A stretch of DNA of 64,000 nucleotides from Flammeovirga sp. SJP92. GTDB lineage: Bacteria; Bacteroidota; Bacteroidia; Cytophagales; Flammeovirgaceae. A model generated the notes under the pieces. The model saw only the letters and a program-made list of their open reading frames with translations, was not told the DNA's origin and made no database searches. The stretch covers positions 1 to 64,000 of the forward strand of contig NZ_LQAQ01000123.1 in the NCBI RefSeq assembly GCF_001583495.1, written 5' to 3'. The first letter of the stretch is position 1. Every line of letters begins with the position of its first letter. A program made the position numbers and the translations under genes. Shown one piece after another: positions 35,701 to 44,523 of the stretch.

Positions 35701-36685
35701 TTTCAATCGTTTCTATGCCTCCAATCCTTCACAACACGCAGGTTTTGGGATTGGTTTGGAACTTTCTCAACGCATTGTAAGTGCCCATCAAGGTGAAATT
35801 ACAGTAGATAGTCAGTTAGGACAGGGAAGTACTTTTACAGTGAAAATTCCTAAACTTCATCCGAATGTAGAAGCATCTAATACAAAACAGTCTGTTGAAA
35901 ACAACCAGGTCAATGAGAAAGAAAATAACACCTTGAATTTCCCCTCAACTGTTGATGGAAAACTCTTAATTGTAGAGGATGACGAAGAAATTAGAAACTA
36001 CATCGCCGATCTTTTTAAAGAAGAATTTAATGTGGTTTGTAAGAAAAATGGACAGGAGGGTTTGATGTATGCACAAGCCAATACCCTAGATTTGATCATT
36101 ACAGATTATCAAATGCCGGTCATGAATGGTGTAGAGATGTGTAAGCTCTTGAAATCAGATCTTGCCACTTCTCACATTCCAGTGGTGTTGCTTTCTGCAT
36201 TCAATGAAGTGGAAGATCAATTAAGAGGCCTAGAGGTTGGAGCAGACGATTATATCGAAAAGCCTTTTGAGAATAAAATAGTGTATTTTAAAATAATAAA
36301 CTTATTGAATACTCGTCAGCAGTTAAAGAAAAGCTTCCAGAAAGGACAACCCTTAGATTTAAAAGGCCTCAATCAGCAAGATCAGCGTTTTATTAAATTG
36401 CTCAATAAAATCATTTTACAAGAAATTCAAAATGAAAAATTAGCTGTTGATTTTGTAGCGGAGAAAATGAAAGTAAGTCGTACTACACTGAATAGTAAAT
36501 TAAAAAGTTTGCTCAATGTAACGCCTTCAGAATATATCCGAAAAGAGAAATTGAAAGAAGCGTATCGTTTATTGATTGAAGAAAAATACAATGTCACTGA
36601 AGCGGCACACGCCGTTGGTTTTTCCTACGCTTATTTTAATACCATTTTTAAGAAGGAGTTTGGGGTTTCACCAGGTAAATTATAA
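32777..36685 (+). CDS. Hybrid two-component system regulator (HTCS)
   Basis: A 1302-residue sensor-regulator. A signal peptide is followed by Reg_prop propeller repeats (about 25-650), Y_Y_Y (about 690-750) and a membrane helix (about 761-783). Next come HisKA with His817 in DITHEIRTP, HATPase with NLISNALKF and GFGIGLEL, a receiver with acidic pocket VEDDEE and Asp1110 in ITDYQMP, and an AraC-type HTH (about 1205-1302). In this family the periplasmic propeller binds an oligosaccharide and the AraC domain turns on a PUL. The divergent beta-helix gene at 36856-39861 is convergent with it; both ends share a terminator. Likely targets are the glycan genes of the window, by inference. Confidence 0.95.
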   Translation: MTTNIYILITTLLLFGNFAYGQFSSKKFTVNEGLSINEVTDLYIDQKMHYLWICTNNGLNRFDGHRFETKYIERKEGKVSHFINALVEDASHQFWIATNRGLACYDYQKDQWIDVNKELQVGIYTKLAQLNDSLLYAVRDNDQLIEINTKNQQFKVIEKTLIESIFQLESINNQLLLGGWKGLYTYSPSTQKISQIEQGKITNATLVKYLEDETLWVRDNNNIWFIPAKNGIPQYSNAIDLTPFLVTENDSKIHVSDIVTYQGDYLICMNSKLYKINKTDIGKKSLKAICISSHETVKVAVDQYHNIWGTTWKEGFYQLENSDKPFKSVTYQTKGDQSLSLVRGFAALNASELLIQTDNRSYFIFDQNTGILTPHRTLKEATTKDKKALTIVADWRGRIWTGHLQTGVKVLSGPEKEAINKKFSQQTKRRHYMAVNDFLVDSVEQKVYMVGASHIYQFSEEKQEFKIDRVDGRQLYCIEKDRATGYFWLGSGQGLQVFDASFKDKVQAYQDGIKNAGLEDARINCLYQDHQGVIWIGTYGDGLFYYQKGNEQIIEVELPEYLDVKVVYSMMDDQTQTTLWFSTNSGLIAYHKPSKTFKKYSTEDGILGNQFCYRSSFRAKDGTLFFGGVKGFTYFHPDNLKNKKNTLPAPQFSDFLMGEQKVALFNKIEENEIKIKDHSFEIHFFTPELSNAESYTYAYQLEGFDKGFQYSHLTEPKAIYHHLPSGKYRFKVKVTRPFSDWSEVTYSPWLIVPLPWYKTTTAIIGFTLLFLFLFVLSIWIIKVQLHLKNTAVIARLEQQNTEEISRTKLRFFTDITHEIRTPLTLILGPLNTILENRQFDLPTQKSLRTIQKSAKRLSSLVDELLLFRKAEQNNLHLKLEEVDLYDVVGSTCDWFSYEAETKNISMHLLCSNKDIISVMDREMMEKVLSNLISNALKFTETGGEINVSCDQIDGETMIIIKDNGKGMSEEEVDRVFNRFYASNPSQHAGFGIGLELSQRIVSAHQGEITVDSQLGQGSTFTVKIPKLHPNVEASNTKQSVENNQVNEKENNTLNFPSTVDGKLLIVEDDEEIRNYIADLFKEEFNVVCKKNGQEGLMYAQANTLDLIITDYQMPVMNGVEMCKLLKSDLATSHIPVVLLSAFNEVEDQLRGLEVGADDYIEKPFENKIVYFKIINLLNTRQQLKKSFQKGQPLDLKGLNQQDQRFIKLLNKIILQEIQNEKLAVDFVAEKMKVSRTTLNSKLKSLLNVTPSEYIRKEKLKEAYRLLIEEKYNVTEAAHAVGFSYAYFNTIFKKEFGVSPGKL

Positions 36686-36796
36686 TGACGATAGTAGCGT
36701 TGCCAAACTATAACGGTAGATATTTTGGTATTTAAATGCTTTGATATATAGATGTATATGTTAGTTATTCGGTTTGTTATGTTCTAATCGATAAAT

Positions 36797-36830
36797 AAAA
36801 AGCAAACCATCAAAGTGACGGTTTGCTTAT
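36797..36830 (-). terminator. Terminator between HTCS and beta-helix gene
   Basis: AAGCAAACC (36800-36808) and GGTTTGCTT (36820-36828) form a stem; on the minus strand it is followed by TTTATTTAT, so it serves the gene ending at 36856. The HTCS gene ends at 36685 from the other side. Confidence 0.75.
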
Positions 36831-36855
36831 AGAAATGAATGTAGTTAAAAAGAAT

Positions 36856-39800
36856 TTACCTTTTAATCAATTTTTGGTGTTGACCGTTGTCAAATTGAAG
36901 TAGATACACACCATGATTTAGATGATTTAAGTCTATTTTCCCATTAGTGAGAGAACCCTTCATAAGAAGGCGCCCTCTCAAATCTAATAGTTTATAAGTA
37001 GTCTCACTTTTAATCCCGGAAACTTGTAGTATATCGCTGACCGGGTTGGGTTTGATAACTATTTTACTGGTATGAGTTTCTTTTGAATTAATGATTCTTC
37101 CAGATGAATCCAATATAAAATCGTGTGTTGCTGTTGCTTTATTAGTGGACCAATTTCCTCCTACCTCACGGAGTGCCGCCAATAGTTTATACTGATCACC
37201 GTCAATTAATGAACTTGGAGCCGTGAGGCTTATTTCTTCTACTCCGTCACCTTTTTCTACCACCACTTTTTCAGAAGTAATATAGTCTCCTGTTGAGGTT
37301 TGAAGGACAAGATTTAAGTCTCTTTGTTGATGAGCGTAATAAGTTATTTTTACCAACATCTCTGATTCGTATTCCGATAAAGGATTTACAAACCCAACAC
37401 TTTCAGGTTCTTCAATGATGTTGATATTCTGCTGTACTGTCACTATGTTTTGAGTCCAATCGGTATTCACATAGCGAAGTGCCGCAGTGATAGAATAATC
37501 ATTCCCAATAGCAAGAGGACTTTCAATATCAAGGGTCTCCGATAAAGTTCCATTGCCTTCCTCTACTGTGATGGTTTTTGAAGTAATAAATTCACCTTCA
37601 GGATCTTTGAGAATCAATACAATGTCCCTTCGAGCTTGTGCATTATAACTCACTTGAATAGGGAATTGAACAGTAGAATCAATAAATTCATTGGCTAAGT
37701 TGACAATACTGATATTTTCAAATGTCGTATTGTTGGTCTTCTCCAAGCGTTCAGGTAGTACGATAGAAGCACCCGCCTGCAATACTCTGTCACTTCCTTC
37801 CAAAGCTCCACAATCTGGAGTAGCCGAATTTGTAATCCCGTTCAAAGCAACGCCATATGCTTTTGCCATAGAATTATTCAATAAATTGAAGTCTCCCTTT
37901 TCTGCATTTACAAAATGATTTTGTCCTTCTGAAAAATCAAAGTGTAAATTATTTTGAGGGTTGAAATGATAATGATACTTGGCTACATGTGCCGTGTATT
38001 CATCAAAATCTTCCGTCTCAATACTTGGACTGTTTTCCAATGATACCCATCCTAAATTACCGCCTGTGGCTGAAAGAATTTGTCTAACATAACTCATTTT
38101 ATAGCCTGTACCGCTCATAAAAATATTGTTTGCAAAATGTCCATCTTTCATGTAACCGGTAGTATGATCAATACCTAGATCTTTCCAATTGTCAATTTCA
38201 ATATTCCAGATACTGATTCCAAAATCTACATTCCAAACAGTATTATTATAATAGTTGACAGGCTTATCCATTGGATTGTACCTTGGTCCTAAGTACAAAA
38301 ACTCACCATGTCTTGTAATAGAATGAGGCCCAGTGTAATTATCTGCTTTAATATTATAAATCAAGTTATGATGAGCAGTATAATTCTCAGTATCTTCCAT
38401 GTAGAAAGCCGTGATTTTCTGTTTATTGTACCCTCCATCAGACACAGGTAAGCCATGTACATCGTGTATTTTATTGTATGCAATCTCACTGCCTTTCATA
38501 TTCAAAGCGTATAAAGTACCTGTGCTTGTGGCTTCAATTGGTCCGGCATCTTCTCCCATTCTCATAGCCCCAAAGAAATCCGAATCTAAAATATCGAACT
38601 TCACGTTTTTACGGATTCGGATATGAAAACGTGCTGCATCACCGAAAGTACAGTGTTGTACTTTTATGTTGTCACCAGTGGCATAAATGCCTGAGGTAAA
38701 AATTCCCAACCAGCCAAAATCTTCAATCAAACAGTTTTCAAATTGATTATTATTTCCACCTTTCACCGCTATAGCATTTCCCCAAGTATGAGCCACTTGT
38801 GTTTTGTTAAAACGATTATCAGAGCTGTTGGAAAGATAAATCCCAGTTTTCTCTGTATTACTGTCTCCATATCCTTTCGATTTCCAAAAAGGATGAAGGT
38901 ACCTGAAACTACAATTTTCAATAGTTGCTCCCTGCGTATTGACCAACTCAGCATTTCCCGCCATGAAATGAACCCCATTGAGAGTAGTACCAGATGTATT
39001 ATTAAGTACCAGAACTTTCTCCCGAACTTGAACTTCTATACGTGTTTGAAAAAGATCTTCTTCTTCTTTCGGAAAATAAAACAACTGATTACCTTCTTTG
39101 AACCATTCACCAGGAATATCAATCACATTTTTATGCAGAACATATCCCCAGCTGAATTTATGGCGATCATTGGGAATTGCAGCACTTTCTTTCCAAACGC
39201 CATTATTATGGGCTGTGAAAGTCACTGCATTGCCAGCGTTTGCTGTAATATTTCCAATGACATAGTTTCTCATTTTTCCTGTTAAACCTCTAAAAATTCC
39301 TCCTGTCAAATCTACATCAGGAACAGCAGTTCCTTCCAATGTGGCATAACCGCTTGCATTTTCTCCTTCTTCTTTTCTGACATTACTCAATAAGGCGTAT
39401 CCACTATTTTCCCCCATAGGGTTCATCATTTCTCCGCTTGTATTGTTCGGATGTCTTGCCATTATTTGTTCAGAACCGTTGGCAAAAAGTTGTGTGAAAT
39501 CCGTTTCAAATTTCAAACTAGAGACATTCGCCTGATAAACCCCTTCAGCCATACCAGATGCTTTTGTCCATCCATTCACCACTTCAGTTCCAGTTACAAG
39601 TACATAATCATTTTGGTAGTTTTTGATTGTCAAATTGCTTTTGTTGACTACCACTTTTTCCCTATAAATTCCTTCATGGATTTCAATAATATCACCATTA
39701 GAAGCCTCGGAAATAGCTTCATTGATACTATAGATTTTCCCTTGTTCTTGAGAGGAGGAAGTATCTCCCCAAGGAATTTCATCCGAATAAACATGGTGAG

Positions 39801-39861
39801 TCGTTTGCCCTTTTGCCATTATAAAGCAAAAGAACAATACAGTTGTGATAATAAATTTCAT
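36856..39861 (-). CDS. T9SS-secreted right-handed beta-helix protein, possible polysaccharide lyase/hydrolase
   Basis: A 1001-residue exported protein with signal peptide (to about 19). The N-terminus has 'AISEASNGDIIEIHEGIYREKVVVNKSNLTIKNYQNDYVLVTGTEVVNGW', the start of a right-handed parallel beta-helix as in PL6, GH141 and related families. Repeated helix turns run to about residue 700. Two related beta domains (about 715-812 and 820-913; both with 'QRDLNLVLQTSTGDYITSEKVVVEKGDG'-type cores) follow, then a T9SS type A tail (from about 934, KPNP motif). ATG 39861 is used; a TTG 15 bases upstream is possible. Catalytic residues cannot be assigned from sequence alone. Its promoter region holds a pair of CCCC motifs also seen before susC. 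Confidence 0.8.
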   Translation of the reverse strand: MKFIITTVLFFCFIMAKGQTTHHVYSDEIPWGDTSSSQEQGKIYSINEAISEASNGDIIEIHEGIYREKVVVNKSNLTIKNYQNDYVLVTGTEVVNGWTKASGMAEGVYQANVSSLKFETDFTQLFANGSEQIMARHPNNTSGEMMNPMGENSGYALLSNVRKEEGENASGYATLEGTAVPDVDLTGGIFRGLTGKMRNYVIGNITANAGNAVTFTAHNNGVWKESAAIPNDRHKFSWGYVLHKNVIDIPGEWFKEGNQLFYFPKEEEDLFQTRIEVQVREKVLVLNNTSGTTLNGVHFMAGNAELVNTQGATIENCSFRYLHPFWKSKGYGDSNTEKTGIYLSNSSDNRFNKTQVAHTWGNAIAVKGGNNNQFENCLIEDFGWLGIFTSGIYATGDNIKVQHCTFGDAARFHIRIRKNVKFDILDSDFFGAMRMGEDAGPIEATSTGTLYALNMKGSEIAYNKIHDVHGLPVSDGGYNKQKITAFYMEDTENYTAHHNLIYNIKADNYTGPHSITRHGEFLYLGPRYNPMDKPVNYYNNTVWNVDFGISIWNIEIDNWKDLGIDHTTGYMKDGHFANNIFMSGTGYKMSYVRQILSATGGNLGWVSLENSPSIETEDFDEYTAHVAKYHYHFNPQNNLHFDFSEGQNHFVNAEKGDFNLLNNSMAKAYGVALNGITNSATPDCGALEGSDRVLQAGASIVLPERLEKTNNTTFENISIVNLANEFIDSTVQFPIQVSYNAQARRDIVLILKDPEGEFITSKTITVEEGNGTLSETLDIESPLAIGNDYSITAALRYVNTDWTQNIVTVQQNINIIEEPESVGFVNPLSEYESEMLVKITYYAHQQRDLNLVLQTSTGDYITSEKVVVEKGDGVEEISLTAPSSLIDGDQYKLLAALREVGGNWSTNKATATHDFILDSSGRIINSKETHTSKIVIKPNPVSDILQVSGIKSETTYKLLDLRGRLLMKGSLTNGKIDLNHLNHGVYLLQFDNGQHQKLIKR

Positions 39862-40024
39862 TTCATAGAATTTCAAAAGTGTTCTTCGTGTTGGTTACTA
39901 TTCAAGCCATTATGAATTGCTGTAATAGTTTTAAGCAAATATGGGGAGTAGCATCAAATCAAACTTTTGAATACGACAGAATAATTTTGATTTTGAAAAG
40001 TCGCTTTTTGTCATAAAAAAGGAA

Positions 40025-40075
40025 GGGGGGAGGTATAAGCTTTCAAAAGCGGTATGAATAAGGAAATAGGGGAGG
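40025..40075 (-). promoter_or_regulatory. Paired TCCCC motifs, 42 bp apart, upstream of beta-helix gene
   Basis: On the minus strand, TCCCCTATTTCCTTATT starts at 40073 and TCCCCCCTTCC at 40031. The two TCCCC starts are 42 bp apart, the same as the pair upstream of susC at 52064 and 52106. A 42-bp spacing places both sites on one DNA face. This could be an HTCS operator. The rest of the gap 39862-40201 is AT-rich without a gene. Confidence 0.45.
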
Positions 40076-40201
40076 AATTAAAGGGCTTTTTGTTTTTGAA
40101 GCTCAATAGACTTAATAAAGACCTATTTTACTGTTGTGTGAAAAGTTCTTGATTAATTAGGTTGGAAGTAACTTTCTTTAAAATTTTATCATTAATGAAA
40201 A

Positions 40202-40621
40202 TTAATCTTCAGCGAGGTCCCTTAACCATGGAGAAACATAATCCTCACAAAGGATGAAGGTGTCTTGCTCTGAAATGATAAGATTGTCTACTTGATGGTA
40301 TTGTGTATTGATAGGGATATTTTCCTGTTTATGGTAAAATGTGAACACATCATTTTCTTTTTTCCAAGTACCTTTAATTGTACCATTACTTTGACTACAG
40401 CCTTGATAGCTGAAATGGAAGATTCCTTGTTTCATTAAAGTTAGACTTTTACCATAAAAGCCAAAGTTACCGCAGTAAGAAATTAAAACTTGTTCTCTTT
40501 GAATACTATTCGATAGAAATAAAAGGATTCCAATAAGGATTGCTAGTAGTGTTATTATCCCTGTCAAACGGATTTGAGTGTTGGCAGGAAGAAGTCGATG
40601 CGGTCTTTGTTTGAATTTCAT
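40202..40621 (-). CDS. Small membrane-anchored hypothetical protein
   Basis: A 139-residue protein with a basic N-terminus, one membrane helix (about 19-38) and an extracytoplasmic beta-rich part with three cysteines ('YCGNFGFYGKSLTLMKQGIFHFSYQGCSQSNGTIKGTW'). That pattern is lipocalin-like. It is not linked to neighbours in an operon. Function unknown. Confidence 0.6.
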   Translation of the reverse strand: MKFKQRPHRLLPANTQIRLTGIITLLAILIGILLFLSNSIQREQVLISYCGNFGFYGKSLTLMKQGIFHFSYQGCSQSNGTIKGTWKKENDVFTFYHKQENIPINTQYHQVDNLIISEQDTFILCEDYVSPWLRDLAED

Positions 40622-40647
40622 GAATTACGAATAGTTTGATTTGCTGT

Positions 40648-41114
40648 AAGTACTACTCTGTAAACTAAATTATCGTCAACATTCGCGCAACATTTCTACA
40701 AGCTTTGAAGGTCCTACTTTCAACCTTCCTTCTTCTTCATTTTTCCATTGATGAAAAACGAAGCAAAAAATCTAGGCTTAGAAGTCAAAAGCTAAATTTC
40801 ATTCCACTCGCCTATGAAAAACGAAGCAAAAAATCTAGGCTTAGAAGTCAAAAGCTAAATTTCATTCCACTCGCCTCAATGATTTTAAACTCGCTTTGCT
40901 CAAACAAGAAAATCATTTTTTACGGCTCAATCCATGAAATTCTTAACGCTTTTCCCTTCAATGCCAGGGGGGAGTACTACCAGACTATAATGGTAGAAAG
41001 CCCACTGGCGCGAATGTTAAGCGTAAGCCTCATTCGTGTCCTTCAGATCATCAGAAATCTCCTGATTTCTAAATACCAAAAATAACGAAAACTTAGTTTA
41101 CAATGCAGTACTAA
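40648..41114 (+). mobile_element. MITE-like element, long copy
   Basis: 467 bp with terminal inverted repeats AAGTACTACTCTGTAAACTAA (right end complementary: AGTACTGCATTGTAAACTAA). It contains a 63-bp exact tandem duplication (40751-40813 and 40814-40876) beginning ATGAAAAACGAAGCAAAAA. The 126-codon frame is made of this repeat and is not accepted as a gene. A shorter copy lies at 30404-30647. The gap 40622-41398 holds only this element and a terminator. Confidence 0.7.
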
Positions 41115-41303
41115 GTCAAAAATAAATCATAGTTAATTCTAATTTATTTTTTGTGAGTACAACGCTAAAAAACGTGTTAATAGTGGTTCAATTAAAAATT
41201 TTTTGAAGGAAGTAATCGCAAAACAATAAATAGAATTAGTATTAGATAATTTTGAATTTGTACTTATACCTTGAATTACAATTTATGAAAAACTCATAAA
41301 AAA

Positions 41304-41340
41304 AGCACAAGCCTCCGCAAATGCGAGACCTGTGCTACAC
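41304..41340 (-). terminator. Terminator after DUF3500 gene
   Basis: On the minus strand, AGCACAGG and CTTGTGCT with an inner CGCATTTGCG hairpin, followed by a run of seven T. It lies about 60 bases after the stop codon of the DUF3500 gene. Confidence 0.7.
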
Positions 41341-41398
41341 CGTTTAGTTTATCCAATACTTTTTAGGAAGTTAAAAAATTGATTAGTTAGTTTTACCA

Positions 41399-42799
41399 TT
41401 AATGAATATGCGTATGTTGATGTCCATGATGGTGATGATGTGGTAATTCAACCTCGTAATCAAACAGCATATCGCTCATCTGATGATGGTCGGCGATAGC
41501 ATAATGTTCAAAAAGGGTTTTAACACCTCCTTGATTAATAACCTTAGCAAATACACCATAATCACCGCCATAAGTGGTAGCAGGATTGTTGGGAATCCTT
41601 GTAATGGTGTGCACATGATTGTAATCTGCTCCTCCCCCTCCGAGAGCATTCTCAGAATTGTATTCCACCCATAGGTAGGGGTTGTAAATTCTATAGTAAA
41701 AAGGAGATGTTGTAGAAGGTTGATCCACTTCATCAATCCATACAAAATAAGTTTCATCTATATTGTTCATTATATCTGTCCACCAAGCATCTGCAAAAGT
41801 TGTTTCCATATTGTAAACATACTCCTGCATTACCAAAATTAAATTGGCTTGTGTTTCAGCAGACATATCAGAATATTTTACACCTGTTCCAGCAAAGCCA
41901 GAATAATCATAATCTCCTCTATAAGGGTCAACATCTCCTGGAGTGTCGGCTGGTCCTACTTCCATAGCATGGCTACTAGAAGAAACAGCATCTTCGATCT
42001 CATTTGAAGTTAATCCATTGTAGAGTGTTAGAGCTAAATCTCTCTCATCTTTGAAGATGTCGAAGTCTGTACCATTGAAAGAAGAAACAGCTGGTTCACC
42101 CCCTAAAAATGCCGGAACCATGCTGACATTGTCTCCATGTACAAGGAAGTTGATGGCTAAGTGATGACCGTCTAATTGAAATCCCCATGAACCACTGTTT
42201 TCTGGATCACCAAACATGTCAATAGAATAATAATCAGGGCTCCAAGCTTCGGCATTTTCTGTTTCCAAAAGTCCCTCCGCCAGCACCGTGATCTCATCTA
42301 CTTTCTGATAACCACCATCACTTAAAAACAATTGTAATAAGGTTTTAAATAAAGTCAGTTGTTCTTCAGACAGCTCACCATAAATGATTCCATCTCTTTG
42401 AGTGCCATTGGCATTCGGAGTATTGTGCCAAGTATAGAACCTCTCATCATCTAAACAAGTGGAAGCTTCAGAGAGTAATGAAGCGGAAAGAGAATTTCTA
42501 AAAGCAAGCATGGCCTGACGCATCGCTTCAATCTCAGCATTTGAGGATTGTGCAACTTCGCCTGCTGTGTCACAATCTGAACTGCTACTTCCTCCGGTAT
42601 CATCTGTATCGTTATTATTGTTCACATACCCTTCAGGTTGTTCACAAGCAGATTGGGTTACATCAGGGTTACCAAGCCCGTCATTGTCATTATCTTGATA
42701 CCAAACTGTAGCAGTACAATTATCGTCACTAGTGCTTTCGCACGATCCCAAAAGTAAAGTTCCATAGAAAAAGAGTAAGGCAAAATTTGAAAGTTTCAT
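41399..42799 (-). CDS. DUF3500 lipoprotein with His-rich tail
   Basis: A 466-residue lipoprotein: lipobox LGSC, then a Thr/Asp-rich linker with 'CTATVWYQDNDNDGLGNPDVTQSACEQPEGYVNNNNDTDD', a thrombospondin-type-3-like calcium-binding stretch. The main part fits DUF3500 ('RFYTWHNTP', 'LSEEQLTLFKTLLQLFLSDGGYQK', 'GSWGFQLDGHHLAINFLVHG'). The end has HHHHHGHQHTHIH, which could bind metal. DUF3500 proteins have no firmly assigned activity. It has its own terminator. Confidence 0.8.
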   Translation of the reverse strand: MKLSNFALLFFYGTLLLGSCESTSDDNCTATVWYQDNDNDGLGNPDVTQSACEQPEGYVNNNNDTDDTGGSSSSDCDTAGEVAQSSNAEIEAMRQAMLAFRNSLSASLLSEASTCLDDERFYTWHNTPNANGTQRDGIIYGELSEEQLTLFKTLLQLFLSDGGYQKVDEITVLAEGLLETENAEAWSPDYYSIDMFGDPENSGSWGFQLDGHHLAINFLVHGDNVSMVPAFLGGEPAVSSFNGTDFDIFKDERDLALTLYNGLTSNEIEDAVSSSSHAMEVGPADTPGDVDPYRGDYDYSGFAGTGVKYSDMSAETQANLILVMQEYVYNMETTFADAWWTDIMNNIDETYFVWIDEVDQPSTTSPFYYRIYNPYLWVEYNSENALGGGGADYNHVHTITRIPNNPATTYGGDYGVFAKVINQGGVKTLFEHYAIADHHQMSDMLFDYEVELPHHHHHGHQHTHIH

Positions 42800-43150
42800 T
42801 AAAATAAAAAGTCTAATAAGAAATAAGCTTTAACTATTCATAGAAGAGCTGATAAAGGTATTTGTACCTATTGTTGGTAATTTTTCTTTGAGTCTTAAAA
42901 AGCAGTAGGTGAAATGATCCTTTATTGTTTTTCAAAATTAGTAGGTGAAAATAGAATCTTAAAACTGAAATACAGGAAGGAAAGGTTTTGTCACTTTTTT
43001 GAAGTAAGAAGTATCTTTTTGTTGATCACAACAATGCTAATGGTCAAGTTATTAAACTATAAAAAAGGATAATATGCTCAATCTTTGCATAAATAGAATA
43101 CTTCGTTTAGCTTTGAAGAATTATTCAAAGAATAATAATTAACAAACTAT
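42800..43150. other. Intergenic region between divergent genes
   Basis: No gene is seen in this 351-bp stretch between the divergent DUF3500 and PagL-like genes. It is AT-rich. TCTTTGCATAAATAG at about 43082 resembles a Bacteroidota -7 region for the gene at 43151, but it does not match TAnnTTTG exactly. Confidence 0.3.
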
Positions 43151-44335
43151 ATGCTCTCTAACGCTTACTCTACAAAAAGATTACTGGTATTGCTATTGTT
43201 CTATTTCTTTTGCATTGAAACCACTTTCTCACAAAGTTTTTCAGAACAATGGTCAATGGGTGCAAGTGCCGGCACCGGAATTTTATACCGATACAGAGGT
43301 GGTAAATATCAACCTGTAAAAAAAGAATTTCCTGATGATGGTTACAATCAAAAACTGATTTACACAGGAATGTTTATTAGTGAATTTTACTTGCAGAAAA
43401 ACACGATCGGGAACCGAGATTGGGAACACATTTATAATTACCCCAGCATTGGCTTTAAGTTTACTTATGCAGATTATAGTGTTCCTGATGAACTAGGAAA
43501 AAGTTATGCAGTAACAACCTACCTCGAATATACTTTATCTAAAAAAAGGAAACATAAGTTTACTTTTTCAGCGGCAACGGGTTTATCGTACATTGAAAAG
43601 AAGTTTGATTTAGAAACAAACCCTTTTAATTATGCGATCAGCAATCATTGGAATTTTTGTCTTGATCCTACATTTTCTTATCATAGAACCATTTATGGAC
43701 AGTGGGACTTTGTCGGTTCATTTGGAATTCGGCATTTGTCAAATGGACACCGATCTGTACCTAATAATGGAATGAATAACTTTGTTTTTACAGTGGGAGT
43801 AAGGCATTGCAGTGGTTATGAAAGAAAAACAATAAGCAAAGAAGAACGGAAAAAAGCTCTGGAAGCCTTGCCTAGAAAGCGACCTTGGCACTTTTCTATT
43901 GTGGCTTCAAAAGCGGATCGTAAGGTTCTTCAGATAGATAGATCCCATCAAATAAGGTTATTACAGGCTTCTGTATATAAGCAAGTAGGGAATCTTGGAG
44001 GTGTAATATTAAATTATGATTATTTTGAGTATACTCAGGATGCTTTGTGGAAAGATTTAAGAGTATTGGATCATCATACTAAAATAAAACCAGAAACAAT
44101 AGATCCAGTAAAAATGGGTTTAAGTTTAGGTTATGCATTTAATTTTGGGAAAAGTGTAGAGTTTAGTCTTAGTTTAGGGCACTACATTTATGATCCACAG
44201 CCAATTGAGGGACAGGTGTACACAAGGTATTCTTTAAGGTATTTTTTATTGAAAAGAATAATTATTCATACTGGTTTAAAAGCAAAAGGTGCCGCCTCAG
44301 TGCTTGCTGACTTTGGATTGGGAGTAAGAATATAA
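43151..44335 (+). CDS. PagL-like lipid A deacylase (acyloxyacyl hydrolase family), outer membrane
   Basis: A 394-residue protein with signal peptide (ending near TFSQS). Residues about 80-225 resemble the PagL/acyloxyacyl-hydrolase barrel with the catalytic pattern GIRHLSNGHRS (His195, Ser197), preceded by antiparallel strands. This enzyme class removes a 3-O-acyl chain from lipid A in the outer membrane. The C-terminal half (about 240-394) is a second set of strands ('YFEYTQDALW', 'LSLGYAFNFGKSVEFSLSLGHYIYD'), making this about twice the length of PagL, perhaps a second barrel. The PagL call is fairly strong. Confidence 0.78.
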   Translation: MLSNAYSTKRLLVLLLFYFFCIETTFSQSFSEQWSMGASAGTGILYRYRGGKYQPVKKEFPDDGYNQKLIYTGMFISEFYLQKNTIGNRDWEHIYNYPSIGFKFTYADYSVPDELGKSYAVTTYLEYTLSKKRKHKFTFSAATGLSYIEKKFDLETNPFNYAISNHWNFCLDPTFSYHRTIYGQWDFVGSFGIRHLSNGHRSVPNNGMNNFVFTVGVRHCSGYERKTISKEERKKALEALPRKRPWHFSIVASKADRKVLQIDRSHQIRLLQASVYKQVGNLGGVILNYDYFEYTQDALWKDLRVLDHHTKIKPETIDPVKMGLSLGYAFNFGKSVEFSLSLGHYIYDPQPIEGQVYTRYSLRYFLLKRIIIHTGLKAKGAASVLADFGLGVRI

Positions 44336-44523
44336 CATAACGTTTACGATGCTTTGGGTCCTCTTCTTTATGATTGTCTTCAAATTTGATAGTAATATTA
44401 GAGTTAATCGGAGTGAAAGATGAGGTGATTTTTAATTCCAAAACACTATTCCTCAAAAGCCTATTCTTATAAAGAAAGGTGTTGCTAGTAACTTGTTGAG
44501 AAGTTGAACTATCTAAAAATAAT

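Noticed and set aside
38743-39285. 180-codon plus-strand frame inside the beta-helix gene
   Set aside because: Antisense shadow of a gene with signal peptide, beta-helix pattern and T9SS tail in the other frame.
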